From an uncultured Parafilimonas sp. (GTDB lineage Bacteria > Bacteroidota > Bacteroidia > Chitinophagales > Chitinophagaceae): DNA of 62,751 bases. The notes beneath the pieces are model-generated. The model did no database searches, was not told the DNA's origin, and was given only the letters and a program-made list of their open reading frames with translations. Each line of letters begins with the position of its first letter. Within the stretch, counting starts at the first letter, position 1. Where the stretch lies: positions 1 through 62,751 of the forward strand of contig CALAGJ010000013.1 of assembly GCA_937892395.1 (NCBI GenBank), written 5' to 3'. The translations under genes and the position numbers were made by a program. Below, one piece after another: positions 1 through 9,308 of the stretch.

Positions 1-415
1 TGAGTACTTCAGCATCATGTTTCGATGAATTAAATTTTTGAAATGATGAGTATAAGTTTTTTTTGCCGTACACCTGCGGGTCGGGCTTTATCGGTGGGTG
101 CCAGCATCCACCGATTTTTTTTTGATGATGTTTTGTATGTGGTTTTAATGATTTTTTTGCTTCGTTTCACTCGCAATGATGGGCCGTGCGTAATCATTGC
201 CCGTAGGGCGAAAAATTAAAAATACCCACTAATTTTTTTGAACTATATGAATGAAAGAATTTACAATAAACTTAAAAATGGGAATGAAATTTTGGACTAT
301 TAGGATGGGCCCACTGATATAAATTTGTGATTGAATAGTGGGGGTATATTTTTGTATCGAATACATAAGCATTGGCAGTGTTTTTAGTACGCATCTCAAA
401 AATTACTATAACCGA
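1..415. other. Gene-free start of window
   Basis: No supportable gene was found here. The segment holds a strong hairpin terminator (90-123) and GC-richer patches, including the 13-mer GGGTCGGGCTTTA (78-90) that recurs near 32304. Around 150-210 there is a short inverted-repeat-rich patch with GCCCGTAGGGC. It probably follows the 3' end of a gene lying upstream of the window, but that gene cannot be seen. Confidence 0.6.
90..123 (+). terminator. Rho-independent terminator
   Basis: Eleven-bp stem (90-100 with 105-115, one G-U pair), loop CCAG, then eight T (116-123). The T tract is on the + strand, so it should end a + strand transcript entering from outside the window. Confidence 0.75.
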
Positions 416-1186
416 ATGGCCCGAAAAAAGACTATAAAGAAAACGCGTAAAATTTACTGGATTGTACTGTCCACTGTTTTGATATTGGGTCTGTATATCG
501 GTTGGCAGTTGTGGCAGCAGCATATCATAAAGTTTGTACACTATCCGGGTTTTGGAATAGATATGCCCGTAGGCTATGCACTGCATGGTATAGATGTAAG
601 CAAACACCAGGGCAGTATATGGTGGCCATCTGTAAAAGCCATGAAGGAAAAGGATATTCAAATTGATTATGTTTTTATAAAAGCAACAGAAGGCTATACG
701 CTTACTGACAAACAATTTAGCAGAAACTGGAAGCAGGCCAAGGAGGAAAATATAAGAAGGGGGGCTTATCATTTTTTTGTTGCAGGCAAGGATGGTAAAA
801 GACAGGCTCAACATTTTTTGGAAAAAGTGAGTTTTCAAAAAGGGGATTTACCTCCTGTGCTTGACATTGAAAGCCTTAATGGACATAGTGCCGAATCTGT
901 ACGCAAAGAATTGGATAAATGGCTGGCAGAGGTATCGAAAGTTTGTGGTTGCCACCCTATCATTTATTCGAATGCAGACTTTTATAATCGATACCTGTCG
1001 GGATTTTATGATGATAATCCACTATGGGTGGCTCATTATTATGAACAGCGCATGCCGGATGTAAAGGATGACTGGGTGTTTTGGCAGCACAATGACAAGG
1101 GAAAAGTAGATGGCATAAAAGAATCTGTGGACTTCAATGTATTTAGTGGAAGTGAGGCGGCATTTAAAAAATTATTAATTCAATAA
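416..1186 (+). CDS. GH25-family lysozyme, membrane anchored
   Basis: Likely peptidoglycan muramidase (glycoside hydrolase family 25), about 256 residues from the ATG at 416. An upstream in-frame ATG at 338 exists, but the MARKKTIKKT start gives a clean positively charged N-terminus followed by one hydrophobic helix (about residues 13-32), so the enzyme is probably anchored in the inner membrane and faces the periplasm. The GH25 core begins at 'HGIDVSKHQG' (Asp60) and continues with 'VFIKATEG', 'GAYHFF' and 'VLDIES' (Asp150 and Glu152), which match the family's catalytic acidic positions. The stop codon overlaps the next gene's ATG (TAATG at 1184-1188), suggesting co-translation with the DNA glycosylase. 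The function in cell-wall turnover is inferred from the family. Confidence 0.88.
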   Translation: MARKKTIKKTRKIYWIVLSTVLILGLYIGWQLWQQHIIKFVHYPGFGIDMPVGYALHGIDVSKHQGSIWWPSVKAMKEKDIQIDYVFIKATEGYTLTDKQFSRNWKQAKEENIRRGAYHFFVAGKDGKRQAQHFLEKVSFQKGDLPPVLDIESLNGHSAESVRKELDKWLAEVSKVCGCHPIIYSNADFYNRYLSGFYDDNPLWVAHYYEQRMPDVKDDWVFWQHNDKGKVDGIKESVDFNVFSGSEAAFKKLLIQ

Positions 1187-1785
1187 TGGAATATTTATCA
1201 CATCTAAAAAAAGATAAGGTACTGGCAAGTATCATTGATGCACCGGTGCATGAGCAACTTGTGTTGCATAAGCATATTGCACTCAGATTGATGTCTGCTA
1301 TTATGAGTCAGCAGTTGAATACCAAAGTGGCATCCATTATTTATGAAAGATTCTTACAACTTTGTGGCAGCAAAAATCCATCGCCCAAAAAGGTATTGAG
1401 TATTCCTATTGAAGCTTTGCGCACTGTGGGCTTGTCCAATGCAAAGGCAAACTATGTGCACAATGTGGCTGCATTTTGCATAGAACACCAAATAACAGAC
1501 AAAAAATTAATCGGGATGGATGATGCTGAAATTATACAGCTGCTTACACAAATAAAAGGTGTGGGTAAATGGACGGTGGAAATGCTGCTGATGTTTAGCC
1601 TTGGCAGGCTTGACATTTTTGCTATTGATGACTGGGGGCTGCAACAAGCCATGATCAAACTATATAAAATAAAAACAACGGATAAGAAAAAACGAAATGA
1701 AACCATTCTCAAGATTTCAAAAAAATGGGCACCATACAGAAGCTATGCATCCCTGTATTTGTGGCAGTGGAAGGATGGGGAATAA
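1186..1785 (+). CDS. DNA-3-methyladenine glycosylase (HhH-GPD family)
   Basis: Base-excision repair glycosylase of the AlkA/HhH-GPD superfamily, 199 residues, which is short like the AlkA-like enzymes without the N-terminal domain. 'IMSQQLNTKVA' is the typical helix near the N-terminus. The helix-hairpin-helix is 'IKGVGKWTVEM' (about residues 122-132), and the catalytic Asp is in 'FAIDDWGLQ' (about 147). No Cys cluster for a 4Fe-4S centre is present, which separates it from EndoIII/MutY. It overlaps the stop codon of the lysozyme gene by one base and probably shares its mRNA. It probably removes alkylated purines from DNA; the precise substrate range is not visible. Confidence 0.88.
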   Translation: MEYLSHLKKDKVLASIIDAPVHEQLVLHKHIALRLMSAIMSQQLNTKVASIIYERFLQLCGSKNPSPKKVLSIPIEALRTVGLSNAKANYVHNVAAFCIEHQITDKKLIGMDDAEIIQLLTQIKGVGKWTVEMLLMFSLGRLDIFAIDDWGLQQAMIKLYKIKTTDKKKRNETILKISKKWAPYRSYASLYLWQWKDGE

Positions 1786-1791
1786 ATAAAA

Positions 1792-1820
1792 TTGGTTTGT
1801 TATTTGCTCTGCTATATTTG
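1792..1820 (+). promoter_or_regulatory. Bacteroidota-type promoter
   Basis: TATATTTG at 1813-1820 matches the -7 consensus TAnnTTTG, with TTG at 1792-1794 placed about 18 bases upstream as a -33 element. It lies 36 bp before the lipoprotein gene at 1856. Confidence 0.55.
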
Positions 1821-1855
1821 TATTTCAAATAAAAAAATATTCAATTTTTGTAAGT

Positions 1856-3025
1856 ATGATAAATGAAATGGTACTGGCGGTATGTCTAATGATGAGTGCC
1901 TGTATAACCCCACAAGCATCAAACACCCCTGACAATGAAAAGGGAAATCTGCATACATCAACAGATACTATTGCGTACGCCTCAAAACTTAAACCACAAA
2001 TGGCTGGCCTGATAGCAAGAAGTTTTGATTATGTAGATACTATAAACCCAGATATAAAAGTATTGAGTATAGTAAATGGTATAGTACTAAAGGTGTCGTG
2101 GAGAGATTTGCAACCGGATAATGGAACAACAATAAATCATCCCAACGAAATAGACCAAGCCATTGCTTTTGCTAAAAGAATGAATGCGGAAAATCCGGGT
2201 TTGAATTTAAAAATAAAACTCAGGGTACATTGTGGTGTTTTTTCGCCAGAGTGGCTCAAGAAAAAAGTAGGCTCTTTTGATATTGAGCCCTCCAATGATT
2301 ACCAAAGTGATAATCCTGCTGATACAAAAGTGCCTTGCTTTTGGAAGGACTCCTATCAAGTGGCTTTTGAATCTTTACAAACACAACTTGCTGCATTGTA
2401 TGATACGGTGCCTGAAATAGCAGAGGTAGTAAATGGAGGCACTGGAGTTGTATTTGCTGAATCGTTTATGCGTAAGGCAGGCTCAAAAGGCAAGACAAAG
2501 CAAAACACAATCAACTATCTATCTGCTGGCTACACTATAGAACAGGATGAAGCATCCATAAAAAAATCAATCACTGCTATGCGATCTTGGAAGCAGACAA
2601 GAGTGAGTATGGCATTTAATCCATTTGCCGCTATACGCAATGCTAATGATGTATCTGATGATGCACAAAAAGCTATTGGCATTATGGATTATTTTATAAA
2701 ATCACTTGGACCACAAGCTGTAATGGGCAACAATGGACTAAGAGATAAAGATGCAGATAATGCAGACAGATGGCAGCCCGGTGGAGATATGTACACGATA
2801 TCAAACGCTATGAAAAGCTACCATGTAAAAAATGGTAATGGAGTGTATTACCAAACAGCAGCCGGTGGCAAGTTAGGCGATTTTTCTCGTGTTATAGATT
2901 TGGGTGTATCATTGGGTGCGGGCTCTATTGAACTACCGGGTGGCTCGGCTTCATTTTTAAGAAACTACACTATAGATGAATTGAAAAAATTTGACAAAGC
3001 GCTGGAGCAGCAGGCCGCTCATTAA
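1856..3025 (+). CDS. Putative TIM-barrel glycosidase-like lipoprotein
   Basis: Secreted lipoprotein of 389 residues with no confident family. The N-terminus has a short hydrophobic stretch ending in 'LMMSACIT', a lipobox with Cys at about residue 16. The body reads like an alpha/beta barrel hydrolase: 'VLKVSWRDLQP' (a strand then an acidic loop, as in GH5/GH42-like barrels), 'LKIKLRVHCG', 'EVVNGGTGVVFAESF' and a C-terminal 'GAGSIELPGG'. Family membership in a clan of retaining glycosidases is inference from this pattern; no catalytic pair can be assigned with certainty. It has its own promoter (1792-1820) and is followed 20 bp later by hflX. Alternative: a non-catalytic surface barrel protein. 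Confidence 0.6.
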   Translation: MINEMVLAVCLMMSACITPQASNTPDNEKGNLHTSTDTIAYASKLKPQMAGLIARSFDYVDTINPDIKVLSIVNGIVLKVSWRDLQPDNGTTINHPNEIDQAIAFAKRMNAENPGLNLKIKLRVHCGVFSPEWLKKKVGSFDIEPSNDYQSDNPADTKVPCFWKDSYQVAFESLQTQLAALYDTVPEIAEVVNGGTGVVFAESFMRKAGSKGKTKQNTINYLSAGYTIEQDEASIKKSITAMRSWKQTRVSMAFNPFAAIRNANDVSDDAQKAIGIMDYFIKSLGPQAVMGNNGLRDKDADNADRWQPGGDMYTISNAMKSYHVKNGNGVYYQTAAGGKLGDFSRVIDLGVSLGAGSIELPGGSASFLRNYTIDELKKFDKALEQQAAH

Positions 3026-3045
3026 TCATATTTAAAACAGAGGTA

Positions 3046-4233
3046 TTGATCAATAAAGAAAAAAAAATTGCCATAGCTGAAAAAGCAATTCTTGTAGGTG
3101 TTATACAAAAAAATCAAACTGAAATACAGGTAACAGAGTTTTTAGATGAGTTGCAGTTTTTAGCCGAAACAGCACAGGCAGAAACAGTGAAACGCTATGT
3201 ACAAAAACTTTCGCACCCAGATAGCCGCACGTTTGTAGGCAAGGGAAAGCTGGAAGAAATACATGCTTATATACAATCAAAAGGTGCTGATGTAATTATT
3301 TTTGATGATGAACTTACGGGTGCTCAAATCAATAATATTGAAAAAGCACTGAATATAAAAACCATTGACCGCAGCGATCTTATCTTGGACATATTTGCCG
3401 CAAGGGCCAAAACAGCTCAGGCAAAAGCACAGGTAGAGCTTGCTCAATATCAATACATTTTGCCAAGACTAAGGGGTATGTGGAAGCACTTGGAAAGATT
3501 AGGTGGTGGCATAGGTACACGTGGCCCAGGAGAAACTGAAATAGAAACAGACCGTAGAATTGTAAGGGATAAAATTTCATTGCTGCGCAAAAGATTGTCT
3601 GAAATAGATAAGCAATCATTTACACAAAGAAAAGACAGGGGCGAATTTATAAGGGTGGCATTGGTTGGCTATACGAATGTGGGTAAGAGCACCATTATGA
3701 ACCTGCTGAGTAAAAGTGAAGTGTTTGCAGAAAATAAATTATTTGCCACATTGGATACTACTACTCGCAAAGTAGTGTATGAACAAACTCCTTTTTTACT
3801 GAGTGATACGGTGGGTTTCATTAGAAAACTACCACATCACTTAGTAGAGAGTTTTAAAAGTACTTTAGATGAAGTGCGGGAAGCTGATATCCTTTTGCAT
3901 GTAGTAGATATATCTCACCCTCAGCACGAAGAACAAATAGGTGTTGTCAATAAAACACTTCAGGACTTAAAAGCATTTGACAAACCCATTCTCACTATTT
4001 TTAATAAAATGGATTTGTATGAACAAAATACATTTGATGATTGGTTAGATGAGGAAGTAAAAGCAGACTTAAAAAAAGAGCTCTATGAAAAATGGGAATG
4101 GAATACAGAGGGCAATGCAGTTTTTGTGTCTGCCACAGAAAGACTAAATATTGATGGACTACGATCTCAAATACTGGAGCGGGTACAACAGCTGTATACC
4201 ATTAGATATCCTTACAAATCGCATTTTTTTTAA
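3046..4233 (+). CDS. hflX: Ribosome-associated GTPase HflX
   Basis: GTP-binding protein that splits stalled or hibernating 70S ribosomes, 395 residues. The start is a TTG at 3046; no ATG is available before the conserved N-terminal domain. Order: HflX N-domain with 'FVGKGKLEEI' (about 63-72), the conserved 'GIGTRGPGETEIETDRR' segment (155-171), G1 'GYTNVGKST' (208-216), G3 'DTVGF' (254-258), G4 'NKMD' (320-323) and G5 'SATE'. The C-terminal domain is short. The stop codon is immediately followed by the ATG of the Rieske gene, so the two are probably co-transcribed and translationally coupled. Confidence 0.95.
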   Translation: MINKEKKIAIAEKAILVGVIQKNQTEIQVTEFLDELQFLAETAQAETVKRYVQKLSHPDSRTFVGKGKLEEIHAYIQSKGADVIIFDDELTGAQINNIEKALNIKTIDRSDLILDIFAARAKTAQAKAQVELAQYQYILPRLRGMWKHLERLGGGIGTRGPGETEIETDRRIVRDKISLLRKRLSEIDKQSFTQRKDRGEFIRVALVGYTNVGKSTIMNLLSKSEVFAENKLFATLDTTTRKVVYEQTPFLLSDTVGFIRKLPHHLVESFKSTLDEVREADILLHVVDISHPQHEEQIGVVNKTLQDLKAFDKPILTIFNKMDLYEQNTFDDWLDEEVKADLKKELYEKWEWNTEGNAVFVSATERLNIDGLRSQILERVQQLYTIRYPYKSHFF

Positions 4234-4587
4234 ATGCCGGAAAAACAATTAAAATGGATACGTGTAGTAATTTCAGAAAAAGAATTGCAGTGGAATGAAA
4301 AGGGTATTTGCATCATAGAAGCAAATAGTAAAAAGATTTCACTTGCGCTGCACAAAGGCGTTCTATATGCATTTGCACATAAATGTCCACATGCAGGTGG
4401 AATATTAGCAGATGGAAAAATAATGGCAAATGGTTGTATTGTATGTCCATTACATAGATATAGTTTTCATGTAAAATCTGGTTTTAATACAAGTGGTGAA
4501 GGATATTTTCTACAAACCTATCCTGTAGAAAAAAAAGAGGATGGCATATATGTGGGCTTTAAAAATGAAAGTTGGTTTACATTATAG
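4234..4587 (+). CDS. Rieske 2Fe-2S ferredoxin-type protein
   Basis: Small soluble Rieske iron-sulfur protein of 117 residues. The cluster ligands are visible as 'CPHAGG' (Cys51, His53) and 'CPLHRYSF' (Cys71, His74), spaced as in Rieske ferredoxins such as NirD or BphF-type subunits. There is no signal peptide or membrane helix, so it should act in the cytoplasm as an electron carrier or as a subunit of an unseen oxygenase or reductase. Its ATG follows the hflX stop with no spacer. No oxygenase partner is nearby, so the redox partner is unknown. Confidence 0.88.
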   Translation: MPEKQLKWIRVVISEKELQWNEKGICIIEANSKKISLALHKGVLYAFAHKCPHAGGILADGKIMANGCIVCPLHRYSFHVKSGFNTSGEGYFLQTYPVEKKEDGIYVGFKNESWFTL

Positions 4588-4653
4588 TAGATAAAAATAA
4601 TAGTAAACAAAAAAAATGATACCTACTGCGTACTCATTAGCCGAAGGCGAAAA

Positions 4654-6054
4654 TCAATCTACTTGGTGTTTATGTTTCTTATTGAAATAATAAAATAATG
4701 GAACACCTGCCAGCATTAAGCTTATGCCCAGCATGGCTTCTCGAGGTCTGGTATAAATAGTGTTGATGAATAAGCTGATACAGAATATTACAAATAATAT
4801 CGGCACAACGGGATAACCCCAAACTTTAAATGGACGATGAGCATCAGGCATTTTTTTGCGTAGCATAATTACCCCCAATGCTGTAGCTCCATAAAATATA
4901 AATATGGCAAATATGACCATATCTGTCAACTGATCAAAACTGCCGGAGAATACCAATAGGCAACTCCACACACATTGATACAACAATGAATTACCCGGTA
5001 CGGATGATTTATTGAGTTTGCTTACTGGTTTGAAAAACAAACCCTCTTTTGCCATTGCATAGTAAGATCTACAGGTGGTTAAAATAGTTGCATTTGTACA
5101 TCCTAATGCAGTAATGAAAATGAGAATTGAAATAAGTATAGCTCCGGTATTACCACCAAAAACTTTTACTGCTTCTATGGCAGCAATTCGATTACCGGAT
5201 AGCTTTATTGCTTCCAATTCATCCACTGAAAGCAAGGATAGATAGGTAGAATTTACCAACAGATAAATTGTAATAACAACGAGTACGCCAGTGGTAATTC
5301 CAATGGGTAAAGTACGATGTACATTTTTTATTTCGCCACCCAGCATACAGGTAGTAGCCCAGCCTTGATAAGCCCAGAAAGCCGCAAGCATAGCCGTAAA
5401 TACGGCACTAAAACTTACTAATGATCCATTGCTGGTTTCCATACTTACAACCCTGCTTATATCAGATGAATTGCTGCTTAATCCAAATATGACGATAAAT
5501 AATATGCCCGTAAAAATGAGTATCATTAATGCAGTACTAAACCCTGTGCCAGACTTAAGCCCCTTCGTATTGAGCCAAGTCAGCAAAATAATTTGTGCTA
5601 CCGCAAATAATTTAATGTGTAAATCTGCAAAGGGATAAATAATACCGCCAATATTAATTTGCTCCCACCCTTCTCCCAATGGACCGTAAGGTATAAGACT
5701 GTGAAAGGATTCCGCACTTACATAGGCTAAGGATGCAATTGAAGCACTTTGTATGACGGCAAAACAAGACCAGCCAAACATATAAGCAAAGAACTTATTA
5801 TATATTTTTTTATAATATGCATATTCACCGCCTGTATCTGCCAGCAATCCGGAGACTTCTGCATAGCAAAATGCTCCCAGCAGGCTCACAATTCCAGCTA
5901 TAATCCAAGATACCAATACCCAGCCACTGCTGTGCAGTTCTGCAGCCATTGGGGCTACTTTTTTATACACTCCACTGCCCACAATATTTCCAACAACTAA
6001 TACTATTACAGCTGTAAGGCCGAGGCTTCTATTTAACTGCGGTTGATGATTCAT
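4654..6054 (-). CDS. APC-family amino acid permease
   Basis: Amino acid/polyamine/organocation transporter with about 12 membrane helices. The ATG at 6054 (N-terminus MNHQPQLNRSLG) fits the family better than the longer reading from 6096. The first helix has the diagnostic 'VGNIVGSGVYKK', followed by 'GEYAYYKKIY' in the loop after helix 2 and 'FWAYQGWATT' in helix 6, resembling the LAT/SteT subgroup of neutral amino acid exchangers. The C-terminus is a short basic tail. It stands alone between convergent and co-directional neighbours, separated from queA by that gene's terminator. The substrate cannot be read from the sequence. Confidence 0.88.
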   Translation of the reverse strand: MNHQPQLNRSLGLTAVIVLVVGNIVGSGVYKKVAPMAAELHSSGWVLVSWIIAGIVSLLGAFCYAEVSGLLADTGGEYAYYKKIYNKFFAYMFGWSCFAVIQSASIASLAYVSAESFHSLIPYGPLGEGWEQINIGGIIYPFADLHIKLFAVAQIILLTWLNTKGLKSGTGFSTALMILIFTGILFIVIFGLSSNSSDISRVVSMETSNGSLVSFSAVFTAMLAAFWAYQGWATTCMLGGEIKNVHRTLPIGITTGVLVVITIYLLVNSTYLSLLSVDELEAIKLSGNRIAAIEAVKVFGGNTGAILISILIFITALGCTNATILTTCRSYYAMAKEGLFFKPVSKLNKSSVPGNSLLYQCVWSCLLVFSGSFDQLTDMVIFAIFIFYGATALGVIMLRKKMPDAHRPFKVWGYPVVPILFVIFCISLFINTIYTRPREAMLGISLMLAGVPLFYYFNKKHKHQVD

Positions 6055-6253
6055 AATATGTGCAGCAAGATAAGGGAAACTCATTTTTAGAAACACTGAT
6101 CTTATAACAGATCTTTAATTTTTTTATACCAAATATGATTGGGTGGTACATGCATGTTTTGATACTCTGCCGTTTTAGCCAAAATAATTTTAGCAACTTG
6201 TTTTAGCAGTTCGCAATAATGTATAGTTATTAGTATAAAATGTTTGACAAGTA

Positions 6254-6281
6254 TAAAAAAAGCCGTCCAAATTGAACGGCT
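6254..6281 (-). terminator. Rho-independent terminator after queA
   Basis: On the minus strand AGCCGT pairs with ACGGCT (6261-6266 with 6276-6281) around a 9-base loop, followed by a run of T (6254-6260). It lies 20 bp past the queA stop. Confidence 0.75.
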
Positions 6282-6302
6282 ATTGAAAAGAAATTTTATT
6301 TT

Positions 6303-7352
6303 TTAGATTACTAATAATGCATCACCATAATTAAAGAAGCGATATTTATTTTTCATTGCCACAGCATATATTTCTTGTGTAAGGTCATAGCCCGCAAAAG
6401 CACAGGTCATAATGTATAGACTTGTTTTTGGCAAATGAAAATTTGTGATAAGGCTATCTGCAATATTAAAATTATAAGGAGGATGAATAAAAATATTTGT
6501 CCACCCTTCACTAGGCTTTAAAAATCTTTGTGCAGTAAAACTCGTTTCCATAGCACGCATTGTAGTGGTGCCAATGGAGCATATTCTATGATTTTTCTCT
6601 CTAGCTTTGTTTACTATTTTGCAACATTCTTCATCAATTTTGTAGTACTCTGCATCCATTTTATGTTTACTCAAATCTTCTACTTCTATTGGTCTAAAAG
6701 TGCCGAGCCCAGTATGAAGTGTAAGCTCAGCAAAGCGAATACCTTTAATTTCACAACGCTTTATAAGTTCTCTGCTGAAATGAAAACCTGCAGTAGGCGC
6801 TGCCACAGCTCCTTCGTGCTTTGCATATACCGTTTGGTAGCGCTCCCTATCCTCATCATCAGGCTTTCTTTTGATATACTTAGGCAATGGTGTTTCACCC
6901 AAAAATGCCAGCATTTCACGAAAACTATCTTCATCTTCATCCCACAAAAAACGGATCGTACGACCTCTACTGGTGGTGTTATCAATTACTTCAGCTACCA
7001 GTTCATCTTTATCTCCAAAATATAATTTATTACCAACTCTTATTTTTCTTGCGGGATCAACAATGACGTCCCACAAACGATTCGGCTTATTTAATTCACG
7101 CAAGAGAAAAACTTCAATTTTTGCACCTGTTTTTTCCTTCCTTCCATACATACGTGCAGGAAATACTTTTGTATTATTCAAAACAAATACATCCTTGTCA
7201 TCAAAATAATCCATTACTTCATGAAAAACGCGGTGTTCCATTACACCGGTTTTGCGATCCACCACTAGAAGGCGACTGTCTTCTCTCCTTTTGGTAGGGT
7301 TTTGGGCAATAAGATTTAGTGGGAAATCAAAATTAAACTGCGATAACTTCAT
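6303..7352 (-). CDS. queA: S-adenosylmethionine:tRNA ribosyltransferase-isomerase QueA
   Basis: Makes epoxyqueuosine in tRNA by transferring ribose from SAM to the preQ1 base. The length of 349 residues is usual. Family blocks are seen in order: 'FPLNLIAQNPTKRR' at the N-terminus, 'VLNNTKVFPARM', 'PTAGFHFS', 'LHTGLGTFRPI', 'GTTTMRAMET' and the C-terminal 'ITNFHLPKTSLYIMTCAFAG'. It is cytoplasmic. It has its own promoter (TACTTTTG, minus strand 7437-7444) and terminator (6254-6281), so it is monocistronic. No other queuosine genes lie in the window. Confidence 0.97.
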   Translation of the reverse strand: MKLSQFNFDFPLNLIAQNPTKRREDSRLLVVDRKTGVMEHRVFHEVMDYFDDKDVFVLNNTKVFPARMYGRKEKTGAKIEVFLLRELNKPNRLWDVIVDPARKIRVGNKLYFGDKDELVAEVIDNTTSRGRTIRFLWDEDEDSFREMLAFLGETPLPKYIKRKPDDEDRERYQTVYAKHEGAVAAPTAGFHFSRELIKRCEIKGIRFAELTLHTGLGTFRPIEVEDLSKHKMDAEYYKIDEECCKIVNKAREKNHRICSIGTTTMRAMETSFTAQRFLKPSEGWTNIFIHPPYNFNIADSLITNFHLPKTSLYIMTCAFAGYDLTQEIYAVAMKNKYRFFNYGDALLVI

Positions 7353-7436
7353 GTGTTAAAATAATTTAAAATCCACATGCCGTTCGCCGCCGCCTTACGG
7401 GGCGGTTCGGACAATGTAAATACAATGAAAAGGCTG

Positions 7437-7444
7437 CAAAAGTA
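7437..7444 (-). promoter_or_regulatory. -7 promoter element of queA
   Basis: Minus-strand TACTTTTG followed by CAGCC, an exact match to TAnnTTTG. The predicted leader of about 80 nt contains a GC-rich inverted-repeat patch (7383-7412) that is strikingly unlike the AT-rich surroundings. Confidence 0.6.
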
Positions 7445-7633
7445 AGGATATCAGTTTGAAAAAGATTTCAAATTTTCGGATGGCTACCAAAGCGGAGACT
7501 ATTTACGAGTGAAATCTTTGCAAGAAAATATTTTCATTGACAGCTTTACTAAAAGATGGATATATAAGCTGCATGGTCCTATTCCTATAAATGTATCAAA
7601 ATATTTAAACAGAAACAAACCGTGACACTATTA

Positions 7634-8350
7634 TCAAACCAATTCACGCTTATACATCTGAACAGCATTGTGCAAACCCAAGTAAAGGGCATCACATATG
7701 AGGGCATGTCCAATGCTTACTTCATCTATCCAGGGTATGGAACGATAAAAATAGCCTAAATTTTCTAAACTTAAATCATGGCCCGCATTGATGCCAATTC
7801 CTAATTGCTGTGCTTGCAAAGCCGCCTCCATGTATGGTTTAATGGCTTTTTCTTTATCCAATGCATAATGACTGGCGTATGACTCGGTATATAATTCTAT
7901 CCGATCTGTTCCTGTATCTGCTGCTGCAGAAATCATATCCACAACCGGATCTACAAAAATTGAGACCCGTATGCCTTCGCTTTTGAATAATGCAATCATT
8001 TGACTGAGGTATGGTGCATGTTGGATGGTATCCCATCCATGATCGCTGGTCAATTGGCCCAGATCGTCCGGCACTAATGTAACCTGATGCGGTTTTGTTT
8101 CTAATACCAAATCAACAAAACTGCTTTCCTTACAATTTCCTTCAATGTTAAACTCAGTGGTAATAAAATTTTTAATTGCCCTCACATCGGCATATCGTAT
8201 ATGCCTTTCATCGGGTCGTGGATGCACCGTAACACCATCTGCTCCAAAATATTGAACATCAATAGCAGCTTGCAATACATTTGGATTATTTCCACCTCTA
8301 CTATTGCGCAGTGTAGCAATTTTATTAATATTCACACTCAAGTTTGCCAT
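7634..8350 (-). CDS. pdxJ: Pyridoxine 5'-phosphate synthase PdxJ
   Basis: Condenses 1-deoxyxylulose 5-phosphate with 3-amino-2-oxopropyl phosphate to pyridoxine phosphate in the DXP-dependent vitamin B6 pathway. A complete 238-residue TIM barrel with family blocks 'LSVNINKIATLRNSRGG' at the N-terminus (phosphate binding and substrate Asn), 'GADGVTVHPRPDERHI', 'QVTLVPD' (catalytic Glu region is VPDD here as in other PdxJ), 'IELYTESYA' and 'INAGHDLSLENL'. It ends with TGA, which shows that TGA is a working stop codon in this genome. It is transcribed alone, divergent from the SDR gene. Confidence 0.97.
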   Translation of the reverse strand: MANLSVNINKIATLRNSRGGNNPNVLQAAIDVQYFGADGVTVHPRPDERHIRYADVRAIKNFITTEFNIEGNCKESSFVDLVLETKPHQVTLVPDDLGQLTSDHGWDTIQHAPYLSQMIALFKSEGIRVSIFVDPVVDMISAAADTGTDRIELYTESYASHYALDKEKAIKPYMEAALQAQQLGIGINAGHDLSLENLGYFYRSIPWIDEVSIGHALICDALYLGLHNAVQMYKRELV

Positions 8351-8530
8351 AAATTTTTTAGCTTTTATCCATACAAAGAAACATAATGTACCAATATATT
8401 GATGCGTAGATTGTTATCAGATTATTTTTTTTAGCTATGCTCACAAAATTTTAAATTTCAATTTTTGATCAGATAGAGTGTGCATGTATGGTAACTGTAT
8501 TTTTACAACTTTTATATAGATATCATTAAA

Positions 8531-9295
8531 ATGAGTAAAATAATTTTCATAACAGGTGCCACCACCGGATTCGGTAAAGCCATAGCAGAAACCTTTGCAG
8601 CAGCGGGTTGGCATTGTATTATAACTGGTAGAAGAAAGGATAAACTAATAGAGGTGGCAAAGGCATTAGCCGAAAAATATCCTATTGAAATTTTACCCAT
8701 CTGTTTTGATGTAAGCGATAGAGTGGCCACAGAAAATGCAATAAATTCTTTGCCGGAGGCTTGGAAAAATATTTCGATCTTGGTAAACAATGCTGGTCTT
8801 GCGATTGGTAGAGATAGTTTTGAAAATGCTTTTTTAGATGATTGGGATCAGATGATTGATACCAATTTGAAAGGGCTTGTTTATGTATCAAAATTTATTC
8901 TGCCATTATTTATCAAGAATAAAAAAGGGCATATCATCAATATTGGCTCTACAGCGGCAAAAGCCGTTTATAAAGATGGCAATATGTACTGTGCTACTAA
9001 GCATGCAGTGGATGCCATCACTAAGGCGCAGCGTATTGATTTATTGCAATATGGCATTAAGGTTACCGCTATTCATCCGGGTGCTGTGGCAGGTACCGAG
9101 TTTTCTTTAGTGAGGTATAAGGGAGATGATGCAAAGGCAGAGCAAGTATATAAAGGCTATCAACCTTTGGTGGCTGCGGATGTGGCAGATGCTGTTTTTT
9201 ATTGTGCAAATTTACCAGCACATGTTTGTATCAATGATTTAGTAATAACCTGTACTGCGCAAGCAGATAATATTTATTTCCATAAGGAACTATAA
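8531..9295 (+). CDS. Short-chain dehydrogenase (YdfG-like)
   Basis: NAD(P)-dependent oxidoreductase of the classical SDR family, 254 residues. The Rossmann motif 'ITGATTGFGKA' (about 6-16), 'NNAG' (about 87-90), catalytic Ser in 'INIGSTAAK', and the 'YCATKHAV' Tyr-Lys pair are all present. 'TGRRKDKL' after strand 2 carries the Arg residues typical of NADP-preferring members. It resembles YdfG-type 3-hydroxy acid / serine dehydrogenases, but the substrate is inferred. The gene converges with the acyl-CoA reductase gene with only 13 bp between stops. Confidence 0.9.
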   Translation: MSKIIFITGATTGFGKAIAETFAAAGWHCIITGRRKDKLIEVAKALAEKYPIEILPICFDVSDRVATENAINSLPEAWKNISILVNNAGLAIGRDSFENAFLDDWDQMIDTNLKGLVYVSKFILPLFIKNKKGHIINIGSTAAKAVYKDGNMYCATKHAVDAITKAQRIDLLQYGIKVTAIHPGAVAGTEFSLVRYKGDDAKAEQVYKGYQPLVAADVADAVFYCANLPAHVCINDLVITCTAQADNIYFHKEL

Positions 9296-9308
9296 AATAA
9301 TAGTTGCT

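Noticed and set aside
272..838. Minus-strand 188-codon frame over the lysozyme gene
   Set aside because: It is the shadow of the + strand GH25 gene, with no domain and a skewed composition.
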